A stretch of 61,835 nt of DNA from a bacterium (GTDB lineage: Bacteria > Sysuimicrobiota > Sysuimicrobiia > Sysuimicrobiales > Segetimicrobiaceae), in the NCBI GenBank assembly GCA_035703895.1, contig DASSXJ010000154.1:1-61835 (forward strand), in the 5' to 3' direction. The notes below the pieces were generated by a model. It searched no databases. It was not told the DNA's origin and worked only from the letters and a program-made list of their open reading frames with translations. Made by a program: the position numbers and the translations under genes. Positions 23,014-31,481 of the stretch are shown in pieces (position 1 is the stretch's first letter; each line of letters starts with the position of its first letter).

Positions 23014-24666
23014 ATGAGGGGGGATCGTCAGATGTCTGCAAGGCCACGTCGCGGGCTCAGCCGACGCGAGCTGCTGCGGCTGGTCCCGGGCGCGGCGCTG
23101 GGGGCGACCGGGGCGCTCAGGCCGGCAACGCCGCCCGCGGCGTCGGCGGCCGCCGCGGCGCCCAGGCGCGGCGGGACGTTCAAGATCCCGATCACAGCCA
23201 ACGTGACTCCGTGGCCGCCCATCGGCCTGATCCAGAACCTGATGGTCAACAAATCCATGTTCAACGGCCTGGTGCGGTACAGCCCGGTCGACTGGACGCC
23301 GCAGCCGGACTTGGCCGAGACGTGGGAGATCTCCAAAGATGGGTTGGCCTGGACTTTTCATCTGCGGAAGGGGGTCGTCTGGCACGACGGGAGGCCGTTT
23401 ACCGCCGACGACGTGAAGTTTTCCCTCGACCTCTACGCCGATCCGAAGGTGAACAGCATCCTGCAGGGCAACCTCGAACCGGTCGCCGGGATCGAGGCGG
23501 TGAACCCGACCACGGTGAAGGTGGTGACCAAGCAGCCCTACTCATCGCTCATCGAGCTCTTGTGCTATCTCACGTTCATGATGCCCAAGCACCTGCTGGC
23601 CGGGCAGGAGTTCAGCCGGACGAAGTTCCCGGACGCCTTCATTCGACATCCGGTCGGAACCGGGCCGTTCAAGTTCGGTGAGCACATCGTGGGCGATCAC
23701 TTCACCGTCGTCGCCAACGACCACTACCACGAGGGGCGCCCGTACCTCGACTCGGTGATTTACAAAGTCGTCCGGGACCTCAACTCCACCGTGGTCCAGG
23801 TCAAGACGGGCGAGCTCGACATTGCGTTCCCGACCGTGGCGCAGCTCCCCGCGCTGGAGAGCGCGTCGAACCTCTACATTATCGAGCGGGGGCTGATGGA
23901 CTATCGATTCTTGGGGCTCAACCACACCGACCCGAAGTTCGGCAAGTGGTTCAGAGACAAGCGCGTCCGCCAGGCGCTGGCCTACGCGATCAACGCCAAG
24001 GGGATCATCGGCCAGGTTGCCAAGGGCCGGGCGGACCGAAGCAACGGCCCGCTCCCTCCCGCGCTCAAAGCCTGGTTCGTCAAGGGCGCGCCCGTCTTCG
24101 AGTACGATCCCGACAAGGCGAAGCGGATGCTCGGCGAGGTGGGCTTCAAACCCGGCCCGGACGGCGTCCTGGCGAAGGACGGCGAGAAGTTCTCCTTCGC
24201 GTTCTTCTCCGACCAGGGGCAGCCCGAGCGCGAGCAGACGTCGCTCATCGTCCAGCAGAACCTCAAAGATATCGGCGTCGACGCGCAGTTCCAGACGTTG
24301 GAGTTCAATAACTTCATGCAACGGGAGCGGGTGACGAAGGAGTTCTCGGCGGTGTGCTTCTACTACGTCACGCCGGCCACGCCGGATCTGCACTCCTATT
24401 GGCAGACCGGGGGATCGACCAACGAGTGGAGCTATTCGAACCCCGAGGTCGATCGGATGTTTCGGGATGGCTTGAGCATCTTCGATCCCGAGAAGCGCCG
24501 CGAGCACTACCGGAAGCTCTACACGTTGCTCGCGGAGGAGCAGCCCGTCGTCTACATCTACCATCCGCACGAGCTGCAGGCGGTGAGCAAGAAGGTGCGC
24601 GGCTGGGCTAGGACGGACTACCGCGACGCGTTGCTCTACCTCAACCAAGTGTGGGTCGAGGCGTAG
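23014..24666 (+). CDS. Peptide-type ABC transporter substrate-binding protein (SBP_bac_5), Tat-type signal
   Basis: Receptor of 550 residues. The N-terminus carries a twin-arginine-like signal (LSRRELLRLVPGAALGATGAL, residues 17-37), implying folding before export. The mature part begins RRGGTFKIPI, followed by LAETWEISKDGLAWTFHLRKGVVWHDGRPFTADDV, GTGPFKFGEH and RQALAYAINAKGI, all family features. ATG 23014 is chosen because GGAGGTGG precedes it by five bases; GTG 22993 is in frame but lacks such a site. It heads a three-gene transporter operon with no catabolic gene on the same strand. Ligand unknown. Confidence 0.9.
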   Translation: MRGDRQMSARPRRGLSRRELLRLVPGAALGATGALRPATPPAASAAAAAPRRGGTFKIPITANVTPWPPIGLIQNLMVNKSMFNGLVRYSPVDWTPQPDLAETWEISKDGLAWTFHLRKGVVWHDGRPFTADDVKFSLDLYADPKVNSILQGNLEPVAGIEAVNPTTVKVVTKQPYSSLIELLCYLTFMMPKHLLAGQEFSRTKFPDAFIRHPVGTGPFKFGEHIVGDHFTVVANDHYHEGRPYLDSVIYKVVRDLNSTVVQVKTGELDIAFPTVAQLPALESASNLYIIERGLMDYRFLGLNHTDPKFGKWFRDKRVRQALAYAINAKGIIGQVAKGRADRSNGPLPPALKAWFVKGAPVFEYDPDKAKRMLGEVGFKPGPDGVLAKDGEKFSFAFFSDQGQPEREQTSLIVQQNLKDIGVDAQFQTLEFNNFMQRERVTKEFSAVCFYYVTPATPDLHSYWQTGGSTNEWSYSNPEVDRMFRDGLSIFDPEKRREHYRKLYTLLAEEQPVVYIYHPHELQAVSKKVRGWARTDYRDALLYLNQVWVEA

Positions 24667-24700
24667 AAGACGGTGCGTCGCGGATAAGCGGGTCGGCCCC

Positions 24701-25648
24701 GTGCAGCGGTACGTGATCACCCGGATCGGGCATTCGATCGTGCTCCTCGTGTTTGTGAGCATCCTGACCTTTGTCCTGATCCACGCGGCGCCGGGCGGGC
24801 CGGCGATCCTGCTGGCCCCGGAGATGTCGGGCGAGCAGATCAAACAGGCGGCGCGGAGCCTGGGTCTCGACCAGCCGCTGCCCATCCAGTACCTGCGCTG
24901 GTTGGGCAACGTCGCGCGCGGGCGCCTCGGCCAGTCCTATGGGGCCGGTCTGCCGGTGCTCGGCCTGATCGTCGATCGGTTGCCCGCCACCCTCGAACTT
25001 GTGGCGACCGGCCTGCTGTTATCGGTGGCCGTGGGAGTGCTCGTCGGTGTCGTGTCGGCCATTCATCGCTACTCCCTGGTCGACCATCTCACAACCGGTG
25101 TGGCGTTCTTCGGGATGTCGGTGCCGGTATTTTGGCTCGGCATCATGCTGATCATCGTGTTCTCTATCAGCTTCCGCCTGTTGCCGTCGGCGGGCGCCTA
25201 TTCGTTGGGGGCGTCCGCATCGGTGGGGGATCGACTCGCGCATCTGGTGCTGCCCGCGGTCGTCCTCGCTACCGCGAATCTGGCGCAGATCGCCCGGTAC
25301 GCCCGGTCGAGCATGCTGGAGGTCCTGAACGCCGAATTCTTGAGAACGGCGCGGGCCAAAGGCGTCTCCGCGCGGGGGGTGATCTACCATCACGCGCTGC
25401 GGAACGCCCTGATACCGATCGTGACCGTCGTCGCGCTGGCGGTCCCCCGCCTCGTCGGAGGGGTGGCGATCACCGAGAGCGTGTTTGCGTGGCCGGGGAT
25501 GGGACAGCTGGCGGTCGACTCCGCCCTCCAGCGCGACTACCCGATGATCATGGGGATCACGCTCGTCGTCTCGACGGTGGTGGTCCTCACCAATTTCCTG
25601 ACCGACCTCAGTTACCTGATCCTCGATCCCCGCGTGGAGCTCGGGTAA
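24701..25648 (+). CDS. Peptide-type ABC transporter permease, DppB-like
   Basis: Permease of 315 residues, second DppB-like protein of the window. It shows ITRIGHSIVLLVFVSILTFVLIHAAPGGP at the N-terminus, LGLDQPLPIQYLRWLGN, the coupling loop RTARAKGVSARGVIYHHALRNALIP and VAITESVFAWPGMGQLAVD. The GTG start is the only in-frame start near the first helix. It follows the binding-protein gene by 34 bases and precedes the DppC-like gene by 15. Confidence 0.92.
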   Translation: MQRYVITRIGHSIVLLVFVSILTFVLIHAAPGGPAILLAPEMSGEQIKQAARSLGLDQPLPIQYLRWLGNVARGRLGQSYGAGLPVLGLIVDRLPATLELVATGLLLSVAVGVLVGVVSAIHRYSLVDHLTTGVAFFGMSVPVFWLGIMLIIVFSISFRLLPSAGAYSLGASASVGDRLAHLVLPAVVLATANLAQIARYARSSMLEVLNAEFLRTARAKGVSARGVIYHHALRNALIPIVTVVALAVPRLVGGVAITESVFAWPGMGQLAVDSALQRDYPMIMGITLVVSTVVVLTNFLTDLSYLILDPRVELG

Positions 25649-25663
25649 GGGCCGGGGTGTCCC

Positions 25664-26554
25664 ATGGCACGAGACGTGGCGGACCGGGCGGCGGCGGGCA
25701 TCCCCGCGGCGCCTGCCCGCCCGCGCCGGCCCGCGAGGCTGCGGCGGTTCTGGCAGAATCCGTTCGCCGTGGCCTCGGCGGTCTTCGTCGCCCTGATGAT
25801 CTCGGCGGCGGCCTGCGCGCCGTTCATCACGCCGCATGCCCCGGACCGGATCGTGCTGGGTCAAGAACTGCGCGCTCCGTCCGCGCAGCATTGGCTCGGG
25901 ACGGACCAGAGCGGCCGCGATGAGTTCGCGCGTCTCCTCTATGGGGCACGGATCTCGCTGGTCATTGGGATCGTTGCCGTTCTCGTGTCGGTCAGCCTCG
26001 GCACGGTCATCGGCGCCGTCTCGGGGGCGTTCGGGGGGCTGATGGACGCGCTCCCGATGCGCCTCACGGATGCGATGCTGGCGATTCCGCTGTTCTTCCT
26101 GCTGCTGGCGGCGTTGGCGGCGATCGGATCCACCGTTGTGAACATCGTGCTCGTGATCGGCCTCTCCTCTTGGATGACGACCGCCCGGGTGGTGCGGAGC
26201 GAGGTGTTGCGCACCGTCAACCTCGAGTATGTCACCGCGGCCCGCGCGTTGGGCGCGGGGTCGGGGCGGGTCGTCGCCCGCCACCTCCTGCCCCCGGCGC
26301 TGCCGTCCATGCTGGTCTCGTCGACGCTCGGCGTGGGACAGGCGATCCTCGCGGAGTCCGCGCTCAGCTACCTGGGCGTCGGCGTGCAACCGCCGACCGC
26401 CTCGTGGGGCAACATGCTGAGCCACGCCCAAAACTACATCTTTGCGTCGCCGCTTCTGGCCCTGTGGCCCGGTATCGCGATCTTGCTGACGGTGCTCAGT
26501 TTCAACTTCATCGGGGACGCCGTGCGCGACACGCTGAGCCCATACCAGACCTAG
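25664..26554 (+). CDS. Peptide-type ABC transporter permease, DppC-like
   Basis: Partner permease of 296 residues. An unusually Ala/Arg/Pro-rich cytoplasmic N-terminus of about 30 residues precedes the first helix (FAVASAVFVALMISAAACAPF). Hallmarks are HWLGTDQSGRDEFARLLYGAR, the coupling loop TAARALGAGSGRVVARHLLPPAL, LSYLGVGVQPPTASWGNML and GDAVRDTLSP. It ends the transporter operon without DppD/DppF genes and converges on the LLM oxidoreductase three bases later. Confidence 0.92.
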   Translation: MARDVADRAAAGIPAAPARPRRPARLRRFWQNPFAVASAVFVALMISAAACAPFITPHAPDRIVLGQELRAPSAQHWLGTDQSGRDEFARLLYGARISLVIGIVAVLVSVSLGTVIGAVSGAFGGLMDALPMRLTDAMLAIPLFFLLLAALAAIGSTVVNIVLVIGLSSWMTTARVVRSEVLRTVNLEYVTAARALGAGSGRVVARHLLPPALPSMLVSSTLGVGQAILAESALSYLGVGVQPPTASWGNMLSHAQNYIFASPLLALWPGIAILLTVLSFNFIGDAVRDTLSPYQT

Positions 26555-26557
26555 AGA

Positions 26558-27457
26558 TCAGGCGGCGGTTCGGAGACGGTCGAGGATCCGGAACTGATCG
26601 TGTAACGGGATCGACCACCGGTTCATGTCGAAGAACACTTCCGCGACGCCGAGGTCGCTCATGCGGCGAAGATCGTCGACGACCTGGTCGTGTGAGCCGC
26701 TGAGCGGCGGCCGGGGATCCGGGGCGGGGCTCTCCGTGACGGTCGTGTTGGTCCGCACGACGATCGGAAGCCCGGTGGGGTGGTGGGGGGCGGCGCGCCG
26801 AAATCGGGCGATGGTCTCCGTGAATGACTCCCAGTCCGTGGGAATCGTGTGGAGGCCCGCGCTCATTCGCGCCGCGCGCTCGACCGCGGCGGGTTCTCTC
26901 GCGGCGATGATGACCGGTGGACCTCCCGGCTGCACCGGCTTGGGGTTGATCTGGGACGGCGGGATCCGGTAGAAGCGTCCGGTGAAACTGACCGGATCAG
27001 GTCCCCAGGCCGCGCGCATCGCCGCGACGAACTCCTCGAATCCCGATCCGCGGCGGCGAAGCGGCACGTTGGCCGCTGCAAACTCTTCTTCCGACCACCC
27101 CTGGCCGAGCCCGGCGACAAGCCGGGCGCCGCTGAACCGGTCGAGGGTCGCCAGGCGCTTCGCCAGCATCGCGGGGATGTGGAGCGGTGCGACCAGAATG
27201 CTGGTCCCCAGCTTGATGCGCGTTGTCTTGGCGGCGACATACGTCAGCGTTTCGATGGGATCGTATGCGACGGCGTAGGACTCCGGCATCGGCCGTCCCG
27301 GTTGACCGTCCGCGGTGCGCGGGGTGAGTGGCCGGAGCAGCCGCTCGAGGACCCACACGGTCGCATACCCGCGTCGCTCCGCTTCTTGGGCGGCTTCTAC
27401 AATCGCCTGCGGGGAGGCGAGCGACCCCGTCTGCGGGAGCGCGAAGCCAAACTTCAT
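26558..27457 (-). CDS. LLM class flavin-dependent oxidoreductase (F420- or FMN-dependent)
   Basis: Luciferase-like TIM-barrel enzyme of 299 residues. MKFGFALPQTG opens the barrel; AERRGYATVWVLER, TTRIKLGTSILVAPLHIPAMLAKRLATLD and FSGARLVAGLGQGWSEEEFAA are typical of the F420-dependent subgroup (TIGR03619-like). Substrates of the family range from sugar phosphates to nitro compounds and alkanesulfonates. Its ATG overlaps the SPOR-protein stop as ATGA. Cofactor choice between F420 and FMN cannot be made from sequence by eye. Confidence 0.86.
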   Translation of the reverse strand: MKFGFALPQTGSLASPQAIVEAAQEAERRGYATVWVLERLLRPLTPRTADGQPGRPMPESYAVAYDPIETLTYVAAKTTRIKLGTSILVAPLHIPAMLAKRLATLDRFSGARLVAGLGQGWSEEEFAAANVPLRRRGSGFEEFVAAMRAAWGPDPVSFTGRFYRIPPSQINPKPVQPGGPPVIIAAREPAAVERAARMSAGLHTIPTDWESFTETIARFRRAAPHHPTGLPIVVRTNTTVTESPAPDPRPPLSGSHDQVVDDLRRMSDLGVAEVFFDMNRWSIPLHDQFRILDRLRTAA

Positions 27458-28008
27458 CGGGCAGGGCTGAGCGTCGTTTCGAACCCGTTGGCTTGGAGAT
27501 TGCCGGCAAACTGCTCGGCGGCACTCCGGCTCATTGGCGGCCCGACCCACACGCGGATGATGGGACCCTCGACGATCGAGGCCGTGTAGCCCTTCGCCCG
27601 GAGTTGCCGGATCAGGTCATCCGCGTACTCGCGACGCTTGAACGCTCCTGCCTGGACACGGAACTCGGGAGGGCCCGGCGGAACCGCGGCGCGCGCGGGA
27701 GAGCCCGCGGCCGCCGGCGCCGAAGAAGGAACGGCTGCGTTTGGCGGCGCCGGGGCCGAAAGCGGCGTTGCCCTCGTGGGAGCAGACGGGCGAGGGACGG
27801 GCGGCGAGGTAGCCGGTGGGGGCGCGGCCACGTCCTTTCCGGAGGCCGGTGCCGAAGCAGGGGCGAGGGGTGTCGTGGCCGGTACCGTCTGGGGAGGATG
27901 TGTGACCAGGTAGCCCGCCGCGGCGCTGACCACCAACACGGTCAGGAGTCCGGGCACCGTGGCGAGAATCTTGCCGGTCACGACAGCCGCCACCCCTCCC
28001 TCTGCCAT
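27454..28008 (-). CDS. SPOR-domain membrane protein
   Basis: Single-pass membrane protein of 184 residues. A membrane helix lies at about 15-36 (ATVPGLLTVLVVSAAAGYLV), followed by a Pro/Ala-rich linker of about 70 residues. The C-terminal SPOR domain starts at about residue 113 (FRVQAGAFKRREYADDLIRQLRAKGYTA) and ends with RVWVGPPMSRSAAEQFAGNLQANGF. SPOR domains bind denuded septal peptidoglycan, so a role in cell division or envelope maintenance is likely. It starts at ATG 28008, divergent from the S9 peptidase gene. Coupling to an LLM oxidoreductase by a four-base overlap is functionally unexplained. Confidence 0.87.
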   Translation of the reverse strand: MAEGGVAAVVTGKILATVPGLLTVLVVSAAAGYLVTHPPQTVPATTPLAPASAPASGKDVAAPPPATSPPVPRPSAPTRATPLSAPAPPNAAVPSSAPAAAGSPARAAVPPGPPEFRVQAGAFKRREYADDLIRQLRAKGYTASIVEGPIIRVWVGPPMSRSAAEQFAGNLQANGFETTLSPAR

Positions 28009-28161
28009 CAGTGGATACCCGTGTGCGATCCCAGGCTCAATTCCCTTCGGGGATGTGTTTACCTGCTCATCCCACGCGCGCAGAGACTAGGGATTCCCCC
28101 CGCGTTGCTGGAACACGTACATGCCCTTGCACAAACGAATGCACCCGAGGAGCCTGAGACG

Positions 28162-30162
28162 ATGAGCAATGCAACCCTCCGTCCCGTGGAAGTCGAAGAC
28201 CTGGCCGCGATCAAGACCGTCGCGGACGTACACCTGTCGCGCGACGGCCGCCGCGCCGCCTATACCCTCGCCGAGATCGATCTCGACGGGGATCGATACC
28301 GCACCGCGATCTGGGTCGTGTCCACCGACGGCGGCGACCCGGTGCGGTGGACGCACGGACCGCAGCGCGACTTCGCGCCGCGGTGGTCGCCCGATGGACG
28401 GTGGCTGGCCTTTCTCTCCGACCGCGACGATGACCCCGCGCAGTTGTACATCATGCCCGCAGACGGCGGCGAACCGCGCAGGCTGACCACGATCGCGTCC
28501 GGAGCCGGCCCGGCGGTGTGGTCCCCTGACGGAGAGCGGATCGTGTTTGCCACCCGCGTGCCGAAGGAGGTGCCCCCGGTCGAGAAGGAGGCGCAGGCAC
28601 GCTGGGCCCGGCGGCCCAAGGTGATCACGAGGGCGCAGTATAAGGCCGACGGCGAGGGATACACGTTCGGCGCATCGAGCCAGGTGTTCGTGCTTTCGCC
28701 GGCGACCGGGGTGGCGATCCAGGTGACGCGTGACGACGGCGAATGCCTCAACCCCGCCTGGTCACCGGACGGCACACGGATCGCGTTCTGCCGCAGCCGC
28801 GGAGGTATCGCGGACTATTCCCTCTTCGACCTGTGGGTGATAGATGCAGATGGCCGCAATGCGCGCCGCCTCACGCAGGATATCGGGCGCGCGTCTTCGC
28901 CGACGTGGTCCCCGGATGGGTCGACCATCGCGTGCTACGGCACGGACGACCAGGAACCGGGGGTGGGCGAGTCGTTGACGCGTGTCTGGCTCGTGCCCGC
29001 GGCGGGCGGCGCGGCGCGGTGTCTCACCGCCGAGTACGACCGCGGCGCAGCCATCCTCCCCCGTCCGGCCGTGACCCCCGGCCCGGTTTGGTCCGCCGAC
29101 GGCTCCTCGATCACGTACGTCGTGGCGACGGCCGGGAGCCAGCACATCGTGCGCGCCGATGTGGCGACCGGAGCGGTGTACCCCGTCGTGGCCGGCGAAC
29201 GGCAGGTGCTCCGCGCCAGCGCGGCGGAGGCTGCCGGAACAATCGCCTTCATCGCCACCGACCCGCACACTCCTAGCGACGTGTTCGCCTGTCAGTGGGA
29301 GGGCTCTAGCGAGCGGCGCCTGACGCACGTCAACGCGACCCTGCTGTCGGAGATGTCGCTGCCGCGCGTCGAGCGGCGCACGTTTGCGAATCCCCACGGA
29401 GAACCCGTCGAAGGGTGGCTCTTCCGTCCGGTGAACGGCGTCGCGCCATCGCCGTTGCTCCTCGACATCCACGGCGGCCCCCACAGTTTTCACGGCAACC
29501 TCTTCACGCTGGGGTACTTTTACCGTTACGTCTTGGCGTCGAGAGGATGGGCGGTGCTCGCCCTCAATCCTACCGGGTCGGGGTCGTACGGGAAGGCCTT
29601 CGCCCACGCCATCCGGGGCCGGTGGGGAGAGTACGACCTGCCCGAGCAGGTTGCCGCGGTCGACGCGCTGGTGGCGGAAGGTATCGCGGACGCCCGCCGC
29701 CTGGCGGTCGCCGGCTACTCCTACGGGGGCTTTATGACTTCGTGGACGATCACCCATACCGATCGCTTCAAAGCCGCGGTGGTGGGGGCCCCGGTCGTGA
29801 ACCTCGAGTCCTTCCATGGGACATCGGATATCGGGATGTGGTTTGCGCCGTGGGAGATGCGCGGCAACGTCGATCACGAGCGCGAGACGTACCGGCGGTT
29901 ATCGCCCATCCACTACGTAGATCAGGTGGTCACCCCCACGTTGATCGTGCACGGCGAAGCGGATGACCGCTGCCCAATCGGGCAGGGAGAGGAACTGTTT
30001 CTCGGGCTCATCGCCGCCGGACGGGTCCCCACCGAGTTTGTGCGGTATCCCGGCGAAGGCCACCTGTTCCTCGGCACCGGACGTCCCAGCCACCGGTTGG
30101 ACGTCAATCGACGGGTGCTCGCCTGGCTGGAGAAGTACACGCTCGAAGACGGCCCGGCCTGA
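28162..30162 (+). CDS. S9 family peptidase (dipeptidyl aminopeptidase / acylaminoacyl peptidase)
   Basis: Prolyl-oligopeptidase-family serine peptidase of 666 residues without a signal peptide, so probably cytosolic. The N-terminal beta-propeller carries repeated WSPDG motifs (PRWSPDGRWLAFLSD, VWSPDGERIVF, AWSPDGTRIAF, TWSPDGSTIAC). The C-terminal hydrolase domain includes DIHGGPH, NPTGSGSYGKAF, the nucleophile Ser520 in GYSYGGF, the acid in HGEADDRCP near 603, and the base in GEGHLF near 634. ATG 28162 is selected by GAGGAG nine bases upstream. It trims short peptides, possibly those brought in by the peptide-type transporters nearby. The divergent SPOR gene starts 153 bases away. Confidence 0.92.
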   Translation: MSNATLRPVEVEDLAAIKTVADVHLSRDGRRAAYTLAEIDLDGDRYRTAIWVVSTDGGDPVRWTHGPQRDFAPRWSPDGRWLAFLSDRDDDPAQLYIMPADGGEPRRLTTIASGAGPAVWSPDGERIVFATRVPKEVPPVEKEAQARWARRPKVITRAQYKADGEGYTFGASSQVFVLSPATGVAIQVTRDDGECLNPAWSPDGTRIAFCRSRGGIADYSLFDLWVIDADGRNARRLTQDIGRASSPTWSPDGSTIACYGTDDQEPGVGESLTRVWLVPAAGGAARCLTAEYDRGAAILPRPAVTPGPVWSADGSSITYVVATAGSQHIVRADVATGAVYPVVAGERQVLRASAAEAAGTIAFIATDPHTPSDVFACQWEGSSERRLTHVNATLLSEMSLPRVERRTFANPHGEPVEGWLFRPVNGVAPSPLLLDIHGGPHSFHGNLFTLGYFYRYVLASRGWAVLALNPTGSGSYGKAFAHAIRGRWGEYDLPEQVAAVDALVAEGIADARRLAVAGYSYGGFMTSWTITHTDRFKAAVVGAPVVNLESFHGTSDIGMWFAPWEMRGNVDHERETYRRLSPIHYVDQVVTPTLIVHGEADDRCPIGQGEELFLGLIAAGRVPTEFVRYPGEGHLFLGTGRPSHRLDVNRRVLAWLEKYTLEDGPA

Positions 30163-30191
30163 GACGACGCAGCCGGCAGGGGGAGGGAAGC

Positions 30192-31379
30192 ATGCGGATC
30201 ACGGACCTCGAAGCGATTCCCGTCGCGGTGCCCGATCCTCCGCTTCGAAACTCGTGGGGGGTCCACGCGCCATATTTCCTGCGAACCATCCTGCGGCTCC
30301 GCACCGACGAGGGCCTGGTCGGGTTGAGCGAGACCTACGGTCCCGACATCGTCACGCCGCTCATGGTGGACCGCGCCCGCCAGGTGGTCGTCGGGGACGA
30401 TCCCACCAATATGCAGCGATTCGTCTACCGCCTGCGCTCTCCGATCATCGCCGGCGCGATCGAAGTGGCGTGCCTCGATCTGATCGGCCGGGCCACGAAC
30501 CGGCGGGTATGCGACCTCCTCGGCGGCCCGGTGCGGGAGCGGGTCGCATTCAGCGCCTACCTCTTCTTCAAGTATGCGGGCGATGACATCTGGGGAGAGG
30601 TGGGGTCTCCTGAGCAGATGGCGGCGCTGGCCGGGAAATTTGTCGACCGGTTCGGCTTCACCACGCTCAAGGTGAAGGGAGGCGTGCTCCCCCCGGCCGA
30701 GGAGGTTGAGACGATGCAGCTTCTCCGGCAGCGGTTCGGTCCCGACCACGCCCTTCGTCTGGACCCGAACGCGGTCTGGTCGGTGGAGACGAGTCTCAAG
30801 GTCGCCTACGAACTCGAGCGGTCAGGCGTCTGGCTGGAATACCTGGAGGATCCGACCGAGGGCATCGCGGGGATGGCCCGGGTGCGCGAGCGCATTACGA
30901 TGCCGCTCGCGACCAATATGTGCGTGACGGCGTGGGAGGAGATCGCTCCCGCGGTCGAGGCTCGCGCCGTCGATGTGATCCTCTCCGACCACCATGGGTG
31001 GGGTGGCTTACGGGCCTGTCAGGAGCTCGGCCGGATCTGCGCGACCTTCCATCTGGGGATCGGGATGCATTCCAACAGCCACCTGGGGATCTCGATGGCG
31101 GCCATGACGCATTTGGCGAGCGTCGTGCCGGCCATGGTGGTGGCGTCGGATACGCACTACCCGTGGCTGACCGAAGACGTCCTTTCCGGCGATGGATTCC
31201 GGTTCCACGGGGGGGCGCTTGCGATCCCGCCGGGCCCCGGACTCGGCGTAGAATTAGATGAAGACCAGTTGGCCAAGTACCACGAGACGTTCCAGCGCGG
31301 CGTCGTGCGCCAGCGCGATGACACCGCCGAACTGGTAAAGCGCGACCCGGGTTGGCTGCCGATCAAACCCCGCTGGTAA
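30192..31379 (+). CDS. Enolase-superfamily sugar-acid dehydratase, glucarate dehydratase-like
   Basis: Protein of 395 residues with the enolase-superfamily capping domain followed by the (beta/alpha)7-beta barrel. The catalytic K-x-K is K160-V-K162 in LKVKGG; metal ligands lie in LRLDPNAVW and LEYLEDP; the second catalytic base is His in GMHSNSHLGISMAAMTHLAS, the GlucD signature. GlucD converts D-glucarate to 5-keto-4-deoxyglucarate. Substrate within the GlucD subgroup (glucarate, idarate or other diacid sugar) is not fixed by these residues. A GGGGGAGGG site precedes ATG 30192. It lies 29 bases after the S9 peptidase and before a LacI-regulated transporter and a second enolase-superfamily gene, which supports sugar-acid catabolism. 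Confidence 0.87.
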   Translation: MRITDLEAIPVAVPDPPLRNSWGVHAPYFLRTILRLRTDEGLVGLSETYGPDIVTPLMVDRARQVVVGDDPTNMQRFVYRLRSPIIAGAIEVACLDLIGRATNRRVCDLLGGPVRERVAFSAYLFFKYAGDDIWGEVGSPEQMAALAGKFVDRFGFTTLKVKGGVLPPAEEVETMQLLRQRFGPDHALRLDPNAVWSVETSLKVAYELERSGVWLEYLEDPTEGIAGMARVRERITMPLATNMCVTAWEEIAPAVEARAVDVILSDHHGWGGLRACQELGRICATFHLGIGMHSNSHLGISMAAMTHLASVVPAMVVASDTHYPWLTEDVLSGDGFRFHGGALAIPPGPGLGVELDEDQLAKYHETFQRGVVRQRDDTAELVKRDPGWLPIKPRW

Positions 31380-31395
31380 GACCAGCCGCCTTTTT
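31372..31395 (+). terminator. Weak intrinsic terminator after the glucarate dehydratase-like gene
   Basis: A 6-bp stem (GCTGGT and ACCAGC) with a three-base loop is followed by CGCC and five T residues. The TAA stop codon lies at the top of the stem. The stem is short and the T-run is displaced, so termination would be partial. It separates this gene from the LacI promoter a few bases downstream. Confidence 0.45.
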
Positions 31396-31396
31396 G

Positions 31397-31425
31397 TTGA
31401 AAACACGAGCGCCATGTGCTATTGT
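31397..31425 (+). promoter_or_regulatory. Extended -10 sigma-70-type promoter for the LacI-ABC-enolase operon
   Basis: TTGAAA (31397-31402) and TATTGT (31420-31425) are spaced by 17 bp, with TG one base before the -10 element (TGC then TATTGT). The transcript would begin near 31432, about 50 bases before the LacI start. A LacI operator would be expected around here; I see no clear CG-centred palindrome. Confidence 0.55.
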
Positions 31426-31481
31426 TCGATTGGTTTCACGCTCTATTCGCGTCTAACAAGGCTTATCTAGGGGCGTGTTCG

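Noticed and set aside
28050-28073. Inverted repeat GGGATG/CATCCC in the SPOR-S9 peptidase divergent region
   Set aside because: Arms are short and 12 bases apart, with no promoter boxes placed around them.
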